Notes under the pieces: generated by a model
What the model was told of the DNA's origin: nothing
The model's database searches: none
Seen by the model: the letters and a program-made list of their open reading frames with translations, nothing else
In this document: piece by piece, positions 37,498 through 46,838 of the stretch
Layout of the letters: every line of letters starts with the position of its first letter
Position numbering within the stretch: the first letter of the stretch is position 1
Source: Dioscorea cayenensis subsp. rotundata
Lineage: Eukaryota > Streptophyta > Magnoliopsida > Dioscoreales > Dioscoreaceae
DNA length: 64,000 nucleotides
Direction of reading: 5' to 3'
Assembly (NCBI RefSeq): GCF_009730915.1
Contig: NC_052477.1
Location: forward strand, 1,240,001 to 1,304,000
Program-made: the position numbers and the translations under genes

Positions 37498-38060
37498 ATG
37501 AGTTGGATTGTTGAGGTTGAGTCTCCGGTGGCCGCTCCACGGCTTTTCAAAGCTCTGCTCGAGTGGCACAACCTCGCACCCAAACTTACACCGGAGATTG
37601 TCTCAAGTGCTCAAATGATCATTCTCAATGAATCTGAAGGTGTTGGAAGTGTTCGGCAATTCAACTTCACACCAGGTTATTTGCTATCTAAATCTAATGC
37701 TATGTTTTCTTTTCCATTGATATATATTTTCGTATTCACGACGAATTAATTCTTTTGAATATAGTGTTGCCATTTGAGTACATTAAGGAGCGTCTTGATT
37801 TTGTCGATTTGGAGAAATTTGAGTCTAAGCATAGCCTTGTCGAAGGCGGGGATTTAGGGACGAAGCTTGAAATGGCGACGACTGAGTACAAGTTCACTCC
37901 GTCTAGCACCGGAGGATGTGCAGCTAAGATGGTCATGACATACAAGCTTCTCCCTGGAGTCGAAGTCACCGAAGTGGAAGAGAAAGCAAAGGGGGCTGTC
38001 ACAGCAATAGTCAAGGCTGCAGAGGCTTATCTCATTGCGAACCCTAATGCCTATGCATGA
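37498..38060 (+). CDS. PR-10 / Bet v 1-like protein (right member of head-to-head pair)
   Basis: Exon 1 is 37498-37675 and exon 2 37765-38060, 157 residues, the same structure and length as the mirror gene at 36321. It starts MSWIVEVESPVAAPRLFKAL, has the loop region SEGVGSVRQFNFTPG, and ends AAEAYLIANPNAYA. Exon lengths (178 and 296 bp) equal those of the sister gene, and both frames are open, so both are probably expressed. A short run of GAACAT hexamers follows the stop codon and AATAAA is at 38174-38179. The gene is convergent with pectinesterase copy 2, 347 bp away, repeating the PR-10/pectinesterase order of the 23.5-28.1 kb unit. Function is inferred from the family: binding of small hydrophobic ligands during defence or development. 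Confidence 0.94.
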
Positions 38061-38407
38061 ACATGAACATGAACATGAACATTACTTATCATCTCTGCAA
38101 TAAGAATTAATGTGTGTCTGTTATCTTGCTTTGTATTTTTCAACTTGGTATGTTTTCTAATTCACAAGTATGGAATAAAATGTGAGACTTTTTTTCTTTA
38201 TATGATGATCCACATGACATTGCATGGCATTAAATAAGCTAACAAATTTACAAGATGAATCAATATAGCTCTTTGCTTATTATATAAAAAGCAAATACAA
38301 AGGGCATGCAATGCAAGTTTTACCCTTCATCTCACCTTACAAACATCATTAATGATATTACAAGCAAGAAGCTAATTAATCCCTTAATTCGATCTGGTTG
38401 CCCTTCC

Positions 38408-40181
38408 TCACTGCGGCACAAGATCAGCGACATACGGCACGCCGGTTGCCGGCAACCACCTGTTTCCTTGAAGGAACCTTTCGACAGAGTACTTCCTTGC
38501 TCCGGAGTAGTTTACTTTCTTGATACCTCTCCATTTCACTCTCTTATCCTTCCCTGCACCAGCACCAAAGTTATCCAACTCTGCATACAAGCAAGTTCTC
38601 AAAGCAAAATCGCCCTCCCAAGGTAGCCACCCTTCGGGAGCGATAAGGTCGTCGATCTCAGTCTGAATGATGAGAGTTCTTGAGTACTGCTTCCATGGCC
38701 TTCCAAGGTAGCTCTTGATTGTTTGCCTCACAGGGTGGAGGTCGGAGTCAGCAACAATCTTGCATTGGTGGATGATAATGCCGGAAGGCTGATGGCGATC
38801 CTTTCGCCCTTGCGCTGTCACAATGTTCTGTTGGTTATCCATTGGCCTCCTCACTACCATCTTGCAGTTTTGGAAGACCGATGGAGAGTCACCGAATATG
38901 AAATCAACCGTGCCGGAGATTGTGCAGTCCCGGTAGAACTGTCTTTTTGCGTATGCGTACAATGTATCTTGATAACCATCCATTTGGCATTGGTAGAACA
39001 CTGATCTATCGCCGCTCACTCTCATCGCCACTGCCTGGTGTTTTTCAGGTCCGGCAGTGTTTTCGATCCCGATATCTTTTGCAAGGAATCCATCCCCAAT
39101 TACAGCTGCAACAAACAAACAAATTGATAAATTAGCATGTCTGCATTTTATCTATTTGCATTATAGTTTACTTCTCACCCATCGAAGCCGTTTTGAAAGT
39201 GGTGATTCCATCAACATAGTTCTTGTGACCAGTAATTCTTGTTTTTGTTTGCCCATCACCGATCATGAACACATTGATCATATCTTTGCTGATTTCGACA
39301 TACTCATTGTAGACTCCCTCCTTGACATAAATCACATAGTAACTTGTATTGGTTTTTCTTGGAACTCCCTGGAGTGCTTCATTGATGGTTTTGAAGTCAC
39401 CGGAGCCATCCTTAGCGACTGTGACGGCCGGCTTCATACGCAGTGGTGACACGCCAAGAAGACTCCGACCACCAGCCGACAACCAGGATGGGAACTCTCC
39501 CGAAGTCGCCTCAGCAAGAAGTCTCCTGTTGAACTGCGGAATGCTGATTGAACCAATGAGCGAACCCAATCCGTCTACCATGGCTAATGCATTGCTAGTC
39601 ATTTGTTTTGAAATGTTTAGCGCAGAGGCCATCGACTGGCCGGCGTTGGAAGTGACGTTCAAGAAGCCATCAAGGCAACTTTCTTGATAAGTCACGACGG
39701 CGCTAAGCCACACCTTAATATCATCAACCATGTCGTCGATCTTTGTGATATCAAAGTCACTAAAGCGATCAATTGTATCTTGAAGATCTTGAACAGCATA
39801 GCCGAAAACTTCGCGGCAATCCTTGAGAGCTCTAACACTCAAAGGATCCTTCTCGGCATTCAAAAGAACAGTGGAACGTTTCAATGCTTGTTGAATTCGG
39901 TCACTAGTAATTTGGAAGGCGAGTTTTACGAGCCCTTTCGGGTCGGTAATGTTGCCAGCGGCAGCAGTAAGGGTTTGTTCACATGTTTGTTTATAGTCTG
40001 TGGGGTGGCAAATGGCCTGAATGGATTTCACTGAGGTCTTGAATGAGCCAGAGTTCTTACTGGAGGACGTCGAAGAATTTGCATTAGATTTTGATTCGGT
40101 AAGAGTGATGGCAATGACGGCGGCAGCCGCGACTAGAAGGATAACTGAGCCACCGATGACGGCAAGCTTCTTCTTGGCCAT
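38408..40181 (-). CDS. Pectinesterase with N-terminal inhibitor domain (type I PME), second copy
   Basis: Same reaction and layout as the gene at 26350. Exons 40181-39179 and 39105-38408 give 566 residues with the intron at codon 335. There is a signal anchor (IGGSVILLVAAAAVIAITL), a PME-inhibitor domain starting ICHPTDYKQTC, the RRLL processing motif before the catalytic part, and all active-site motifs (QAVAMR, YQDTLY, DFIFG, LGRPW). Most differences from copy 1 are conservative or lie in the linker after the anchor and near the C-terminus, so both copies seem to be under purifying selection. A TATA box lies 123 bp upstream. The N-terminal domain normally keeps the enzyme inactive until cleavage at RRLL during secretion. 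The frame is fully open. Confidence 0.95.
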
Positions 40182-40303
40182 GGTCAGGGGAGGGAGAGCT
40201 TATTAAGGTCCCTAACCAAAAGCACAAGAGGAGTGTTTGTTTTGGAAGGGAGAAAAGAGAAGGTCCCAAAGGGGATGGTTTTGAGTAACTAGAGGAAAGG
40301 TAG

Positions 40304-40313
40304 TTTATATAGT
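40304..40313 (-). promoter_or_regulatory. TATA box of pectinesterase copy 2
   Basis: ACTATATAAA on the minus strand, 123 bp upstream of the start codon, matching the layout of copy 1. Confidence 0.6.
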
Positions 40314-41312
40314 GTAAGAAAAGGACAAAATAAGAGGTTGTTAGTTAGGGACCCCCTCCTACATGTAGGGATGGCCACGGACAAAAATAGAAACATTGTT
40401 AGATTTAAATGGTCCAAGTTTTTACTCTTGAACTTGTGAGATTTTGATGAAGAAATCATGTAAAAAATTTTATATTTAGATGTTATGTTATGATATATTA
40501 TATTATATAAAATAACAATAACAAACTTTTAGTCCCATAGGATCATATATGAATTTTTGGGCTCCAAGTTATATTATTAAGAGCTAGAAAATATCTAAAT
40601 AAATAAAAATCAACTGTATCATTTTAATCAAATTCCTTCAATTCCACTTCTAGATCCTGTAATTAGAAAAAAAAATTATCCTCTACGTAAAAAAAATTGG
40701 TTAACATTCAATTACTCTATGGAGTTAAATTGATATAACTTTTTTTTTTTTAACCCTCAATACCTCTATGGAATTAAGTACCTTAATCATGCTGAAGTAG
40801 TTTTCCCAACATTCTTATTTAAGCCAAAAAAGTAATATTATTTTTTTTCACTTTATATTAATTATTAGAGAAAATAAATTATAAATCCGTAACAGTTTCA
40901 AAACATACTAGACAAACCCCCTGACATTTGAATCTTCCATATAGACACTCCTTTTTCAATATACTTCATATTCTGTCACTGTAATTTATTTCGTCGGTTT
41001 ATTCTATTTTACAACTTGTACTTCAAACTTAATATTTATAATTTTCATTTAATGTTAGTGTTTACATGTAACCACATAATTTTCACTTAAAATCTGACGT
41101 TCCCATTTACACCTGAGAGTTAATTCTACCAATATCAGCCACATTTATGTCAGAAAATATGAAAAGTAACCTATCACAAAAAAACTCTCTAAAACTACTC
41201 AAAGCTACTCAAAGTCTTTTTTTTTTTTTTGTGAATACCTTAACTTCAAAAAAAACTATTTGTTCTTTACCAATAATTATTAAAGGCTATGGGTACTTTC
41301 TTCTCTTAATTT
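40314..41312. other. Spacer, no gene seen
   Basis: AT-rich upstream DNA of pectinesterase copy 2 with A and T runs. No ORF or repeat family recognised. Confidence 0.5.
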
Positions 41313-41321
41313 CATCTTCTA

Positions 41322-41842
41322 AGGTAAACTTTATGAGTGGGCACTGTAATATAGTTATTTTTCATTTTGAGTTTCGAACTTCAATTTATATTATTTTGGT
41401 CACCCAATTATAATTTGTGTTTACCCAAAGGGTACCAAGGAGATTATGAGAAGAATTTGATGACATATATAGCGGATTTGACACATCAACACTAGTCCGA
41501 GCGTCATCTACATACATAGATATGTTACATCATCAAAGAGAGTCATATAGCCATTTTTATTGACTAGGTTGTTAGGCTGACATGGCATGTATTGTGTTAA
41601 TAAAAGTGGCCATATGACCCATTTGATGACATGTCATGTCCGCTTATGTTGATGGCACGATGAATCGATGTTAACATGGTAGAAATCCAACTTACATGTC
41701 ATCAAATTTTTACCAAAAATTCTCTTGGTACCTCTAAGTGAACACAAATTAAAAGCTGAGTGACCAAAAATAATAAACATCAAGTTTGATCACCCAAAAC
41801 TAAAAATGACCATAGTATGCTACTCACCAAGATATTTACCCT
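41322..41842. mobile_element. Mutator-type MITE with long imperfect inverted repeats
   Basis: It is flanked by a 9-bp direct repeat CATCTTCTA (41313-41321 and 41843-41851; a tenth base, T, also matches). The ends are AGGTAAACTTTATGAGTGG and, from the right, AGGGTAAATATCTTGGTGAG. Similarity between the inverted ends continues for well over 100 bp on each side, through TTTTGGTCACY and AATTTGTGTT blocks, to a GGTACCAAG pair. A 9-bp target duplication with long inverted repeats is the mark of Mutator-like elements. It is 521 bp with no coding sequence. Confidence 0.75.
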
Positions 41843-42061
41843 CATCTTCTATTAAAAAAACAACAAAAGCTCACCAAATTAATAACAAATTCATTAATAA
41901 AATTTATAACAAAAATTAGCATAAAATAGAGTATATATATAAAATTAAAAACACTTTTATTGAGAAATTAATTGAGCCACATTTCATATCTCACAAGGAC
42001 AAGTTGCCAAACAAGTCAGCCAATAAACCCAAATCAAAGGGCGGGCGCATAATAACAATCA

Positions 42062-42740
42062 TCATTTCTTCCCCATTGCTTCGCCACGTGTCCTCCTCCC
42101 CCCATCGGACGGCCTTCGTCTCACTTCCTCACCACCCACTAACTCCGCAAGCATCCTCCGCAAATCCTCAGAGCTATCCGGTTTCTACCCAAAAACAAGC
42201 CCATAATTACAACCATGCCACAAGGGGCAAAACAGGTATTTCATTTATTTAATTATTAAAAAAAAGAAAAACATACCTCTGGTCTCACACTATCCATCAT
42301 AGAGATCATCTCTTGCATAAAATCCGAAAAATCCTTGCCGTCCAAAATAACAAATTTTCATTTTCTATTATTTATTAAAAAAGGGCAAAAAGAATCTTTG
42401 AGATTCGGATCTGATCATCATCTTCAAAGGGATCAAACGCGCCAGCGTCGTAGAGCATGTTTACCCAGAAAGAAGTGCAGGCACAACATACCACAACCCA
42501 ACACCGTCAATGTCCGTTAAAAGGCAATATAGAAACTTAACGGCGGCGTTAAGGAACATACCGGAATATGCTTTCTAGATTCGCTGAAAACGGCGTTTGG
42601 CTTCTCCGACGGCTTTAGGGTTCCGGTCAGGGTGCCATTTCTAAAAAAACCCCTTGAAAAGTTAAAAATTAGAGTGGAGTGTACTGCACCGAGCTTGCGA
42701 TAAGCGGCGCGGATCTCGGAAGAGGAGGCATAGGGGCGAA
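42062..42740 (-). pseudogene. DnaJ (J-domain) co-chaperone gene, decayed and interrupted by a LINE
   Basis: J proteins recruit Hsp70 and stimulate its ATPase through a His-Pro-Asp loop. Pieces on the minus strand: the J-domain helix ASSSEIRAAYRKLGA (42740-42685) spliced to KWHPDRNPKAVGEAKRRFQR (42640-42562, HPD intact); a fragment YDAGAFDPFEDDDQ (about 42411-42460); DFSDFMQEMISMMDSVRPE (42333-42277); and a last exon with SSEDLRRMLAELVGG, stop at 42062. Order and spacing match small plant J proteins of the At1g56300 type. Damage: the expected RIQEAYS reads RI-stop-KAYS at the end of the second piece; the third piece lacks a clean acceptor and frame; and its donor reads CAG-AT. The first exon is cut where a LINE's A tail joins it (42741). 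The 5' part of the gene was not found beyond the LINE. Confidence 0.78.
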
Positions 42741-44480
42741 TTTTTTTTTTTTGGGGAGGGGGGAGAGCTAATTGAGTGGCCATAATGCCATGCTTACCAA
42801 GATCCATAGCAAATTTGTTCCAAGAGTGAGGAATGAGATCAATCTGTGCATCAGGAAAATTAGCCAAACTGTTCCTAATTTCATTAAGGGTGTTGTGAGC
42901 CCTCCATTGGATTAATTCTTCGTTACAGTTGAAGATCCCCCACATCTCCCTCGAACTGGTGAAAATGTTGGAACAACAAGCCTTCTTTTCTCTGAGTTTC
43001 AGTAAAGCAAAGAGGAGAGAATTGGCCTCCATCTCAAGACTGGTAGTATACTCCAAAGGATATGAACATGCAAGGACAATGTTTAAGTCTGAATCGACTA
43101 TGAAAAAACCAGCTCCCCTTTTACCTGTCCCTTCATTCCATACAGCCGATGAAAAGGTCCTCATTGCACCCAAATGAGGCCAGTTCTGCATATAAAAGCT
43201 AATAAATTGGAAATTACTGGTGTGAAACAAAAACTCTTTAGAGTAGGCAATGACATTGAGAGCGATTTGATGATAATTAGGGGTGATCCTTCTGAAGATA
43301 ACATCACATCTAGTTTTCCACAGAAACCATATGGTAGCAGCAATCAAAGAAGCTGTATATTTGGAATGCCCAGCCTGACCATAATCAAGCCACTCATCTT
43401 TAGCGATGTGCTCAAAAAACAAAATAGTCTTACCAGTAAGATCTTGAATCATGCTACACACACCTTGGCTCTTAGGGCATAGTCTAAATAGATGATCAGA
43501 AGTCTCAACAACTAAGCCACAAAGAACACACATATCAGGAGGACCAATTTTCAGTTGATAAAGAAAGTCGAAGGTTTTAACCTTTCCATGCAAAAGCAAC
43601 CAAATAAAAGTTTTAGTTTTGGGAGCCACATTCAAATGCCAAACATTGTCCCATCCATCCCATCGCGAAAGTGTCATTTTGAGTACAATTTAGATATGAG
43701 TAAACAGATGCAGAGATTTTATTACAGTTGGTCTTAGGAAACCACACCCATTGGTTAGCATCCTCAAGGGTGATCTTCCCATGCTCGATGATAGGAGAAT
43801 TCCATATAGGGCCTAGAATATGAGTAATCTTTTGAATGTCCACCTAGAGTTATCAATGAAATCACTCATCTGCAAATTTTCAAAATCCTCATCCATATTG
43901 AAAAATAGTGGTTTGAAAAGAATTCGAATTTCAAAGAGCCAAGCCTGACTTAAAACAGATGTATAAGAAGGGTTAACACCTTTAATCCAGATTTGAGACT
44001 TCAGAATGTCTGCAGTTTTACATAAACCTCTGAAAAAAACAGAGCAATGTTGAGGAATTTTTTGCATCCAAAAATTGTGGTTGCCGTATTTCAATTGGAG
44101 GATGTTGACCCAGATGGAATCTTGAGAGTTAAGATAATTAAAAAGATTTTTAGCCATTAAAGAGTGTTTGACTTTAAGAAAATTTCGGATGCCCAAACCC
44201 CCCTCAGATTTGCTCAAAGAGATAGAATTCCAATTAACCACCAAGATGCCACTACTATTGCCATCATTAGCCCAGAGAAATTTCTAGCAATTTGGGATAA
44301 CCTACTAAGGACCGAGTTAGGAATTGGATATACAGACAGGTAATATAAAGGGAAGGCCATGATGACACTATTAATCAGCACTGCTTTACCTGCTTTGGAG
44401 ATGTGAGCCTTATGCCAGTTAGCCACCGCAGCATTAGTAGTGTCAACCAGGCAAGTGGATCTTGTTGGGGGTGAAGGTTC
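42741..44480 (-). mobile_element. 5'-truncated L1-type LINE inserted in the DnaJ gene
   Basis: On the minus strand: the end of the reverse transcriptase/thumb region (HISKAGKAVLINSVIMAFPLYY, about 44415-44345), then GGLGIRNFLKVKHSLMAKN, and a zf-RVT zinc segment (43677-43480, CVLCGLVVETSDHLFRLC). An RNase H-like domain follows (about 43150-42780, WNEGTGKRGAGFFIVDSD ... LEMEANSLLFAL), then an A tail seen as T12 at 42741-42752. The reading frame is broken at least twice upstream of the RNase H part. The left end abuts J-domain exon sequence. The right, truncated end is only approximate and no target duplication was identified. Confidence 0.82.
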
Positions 44481-45474
44481 AAGAGTTTTAAGGGCATTAG
44501 ATATTTTTGTGAAATTAGTTGATTAATTGCCATTGTTGATGAATTTATTTACGGTTTGCCATTGGTTAGTGCATGATGTGTTCCAAGTTAATTTCATAGC
44601 AGTATGAAATTATTTGTGATAAATTAAGGTTAATATTGATTAGGAAAGAAAATGAAATATCACCGGAAGCACAACAACCGGACGATGCCATTATCTCTCA
44701 AGTGAAAAGTCAAAAATTTAAAATTTTTTTTACTCAACACAATTGAAAATTTAGTGTGTGAATATGATGGCTTTTTCACTATATATATATATATATGAGA
44801 ATACGTCAACTACGGATGTAGTTGATAATAATATCAGTGGAAGAGAGAGACAAAGAGAAACGGTAGTTATGGGGTGCTTGGTTTGTTCTTTAGTTTACTG
44901 TATGTACTAGTAGAAATAAGGTTGTACGGCTTTTTTACAGTACTATTATTCATAAGCATAGTGTTACTATTCATATAAGCAGTGACGCCCGATGGATTAA
45001 GATCCTTCAGTTGATCACAAATGTTTAAATCTATGAAAGTTCTCAAATAATGTGCCCACTCTATCTATATATATAAGAATGATTTTGATATTATAAATGG
45101 TGTATAAAATTATCGGCCCATTTGATTTCAAATTCCATTTGATATATGAAAATTTGAGTGGGGAGATGTTTTTGAGTATGCCCTTCAATGTCAACAAAGA
45201 TAATTATATTAAAGTATTTTATTTATATTTTACATTATTATTATTATTAGGAATTTATTTTGATATTTTCATAAATCTTGTGTTGGTATTCTAATAAGTT
45301 TTAAATATTTTAATCTATGTATATTAAATTAAACCTTCTACTTCTTATGAGATATGGAGAAAAACACTAAAAGAGCTTAAAACTTATACACTTACATAAT
45401 AAACAAATCAAAAAAAATCTTTAATTGGCAATTAAAGATTCGTATGGATTTCTATGGTACACGTTTTGACAATT
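44481..45474. other. AT-rich spacer with a (TA)n-anchored motif
   Basis: No gene supported. It includes a TA run at 44779-44796 followed by GAGAATACGTCAACTACGGA, one of the recurring (TA)n-anchored motifs of this window. Confidence 0.5.
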
Positions 45475-45479
45475 GAACA

Positions 45480-45999
45480 TGTGAAGAGAAACAATGATAA
45501 GAAATAACTATGAGTGGCTTTGTGGGCATGTGCATGTTAGTCACATGTTGACTTATGTTATATAAATATATTAGCATATATATTATTATGTTAGTATATA
45601 AGGATATATTAGCATATATTATTATGTTAGTATATAAGGATATATTAGCATATAATATATGCTAATAAGATTATCTCTCATTGAGTTGGATATGAGGTAT
45701 ATATAAGTCAGGATTTTCTTATTGTTTTCTTCTTGAGACGAGCTTGAGAGTTGTTCAAGCCATCAGAGATATTCTTCATAGTGGATTTCAATTCCCGACC
45801 CCCGTGGAGACGTAGGCAAGAGTGCCGAACTCCACGTAATTACTGTGTCGTGGTTTGTGTGTGTTTATCTTTCTTTCTCTATTATAGTCCTATCTTTGCA
45901 TGTGTTTTGGAGACTAACCTTGACAGGTTATTGGGCCATCTACGGGTGTGTTAGTGCTTCCGAAAGGGGTCTTAAGTGAAGCATTAAGTCCCCCCAACA
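45480..45999 (+). mobile_element. Solo LTR of a Ty1/Copia retrotransposon
   Basis: A 520-bp segment starting TGTGAAGAG and ending CCCCAACA, flanked by the perfect 5-bp direct repeat GAACA (45475-45479 and 46000-46004). It holds the GTGGAGACGTAGGCAAGAGT / GCCGAACTCCACGTAA block common in plant Copia LTRs near the R-U5 region. No interior is present, so it is the product of LTR-LTR recombination. The intact duplication suggests moderate age. Inside lies a tandem repeat of ~37 bp (about 45569-45650) ending in a perfect 21-bp palindrome near 45645-45665. Confidence 0.85.
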
Positions 46000-46004
46000 G
46001 AACA

Positions 46005-46833
46005 CTATAAGTTGAATAGTATAGGATAGTGCATATGTCATAGATACGTTGATAAGATTGGTGTATTCGAACATATCTCATTACAGTCCAATTATATGTG
46101 TTTTACTTTTTACCACAAATGATTAGAATTATTAATTATGATTATATTATTGGACCTTAGATATGAAGTATCATGATCATGATGTGCTTGTGACGTCTAG
46201 TCTTTTAGTAGAATATATATTCTCAACTTACCCTTTGGTAGGGACAACTTCGAAGTGCGATTATGTCAAACAAATAAAAATTGTGAGTGATCACAAAAAA
46301 TGGTTACGTTCTTGCAAAAGTAAATGAGTTAGTATCTTATACAATTATTAGTAAGGTTAGAAGACTTTGGCTAAATTAGTTATACTAATTGTGTGAGACA
46401 CGAATGGTAATTTGGTAATCTTACTTTACTACGGTCACTCTTTTGGAACACAAAAATAAATGGTTTATAGACATATGGTAATCTTTATAGGAAAAAGTCT
46501 GTGATGATATACTCATTATGTTCAATTGAACTATGACATGGGGCCACATGGTTTGTTAGATGTCACCTACATACTTTGGTATCCTCTCATAACGAACCTA
46601 AAGAGTCACATTTAAAAGAATTGAGAATAAGTTTTGTTTTTAGTTTGAATGTAGGGATAAAATTGATAATTTTACCTCACGAGATAAAGTGAGATTGTAA
46701 ATTAACCTGAGATTTTGTCTTAAGTTTAAATTTTAATCGAAGTTTGATAAAATAGAATAATTAATCAAAATTATAAGTGTTTGAATATAAAAATTGCTTT
46801 GAGATTGATATGTATATCATGTGATTTTATAAT
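46005..46833. other. Spacer, no gene seen
   Basis: AT-rich DNA between the two solo LTRs. No coding or RNA feature recognised. Confidence 0.5.
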
Positions 46834-46838
46834 AAAAT

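Larger units (their letters stand above)
36321..38065. repeat. Large inverted repeat holding two head-to-head PR-10 genes
   Basis: The left arm (about 36321-37130) and right arm (about 37266-38065) are reverse complements, imperfect but clearly related. They cover both exons, the intron, the promoters and an upstream block (TTCATGAGGCAAACAT near 37116-37131 against ATGTTTGCCTCATGAA near 37266-37281). The central spacer is about 135 bp and does not match itself. Confidence 0.85.

Noticed and set aside
42517-43677. A 386-codon open frame as one host gene
   Set aside because: It is a chimera of LINE zf-RVT and RNase H text, an A tail, one DnaJ exon and intron sequence. Annotated as LINE plus pseudogene instead.
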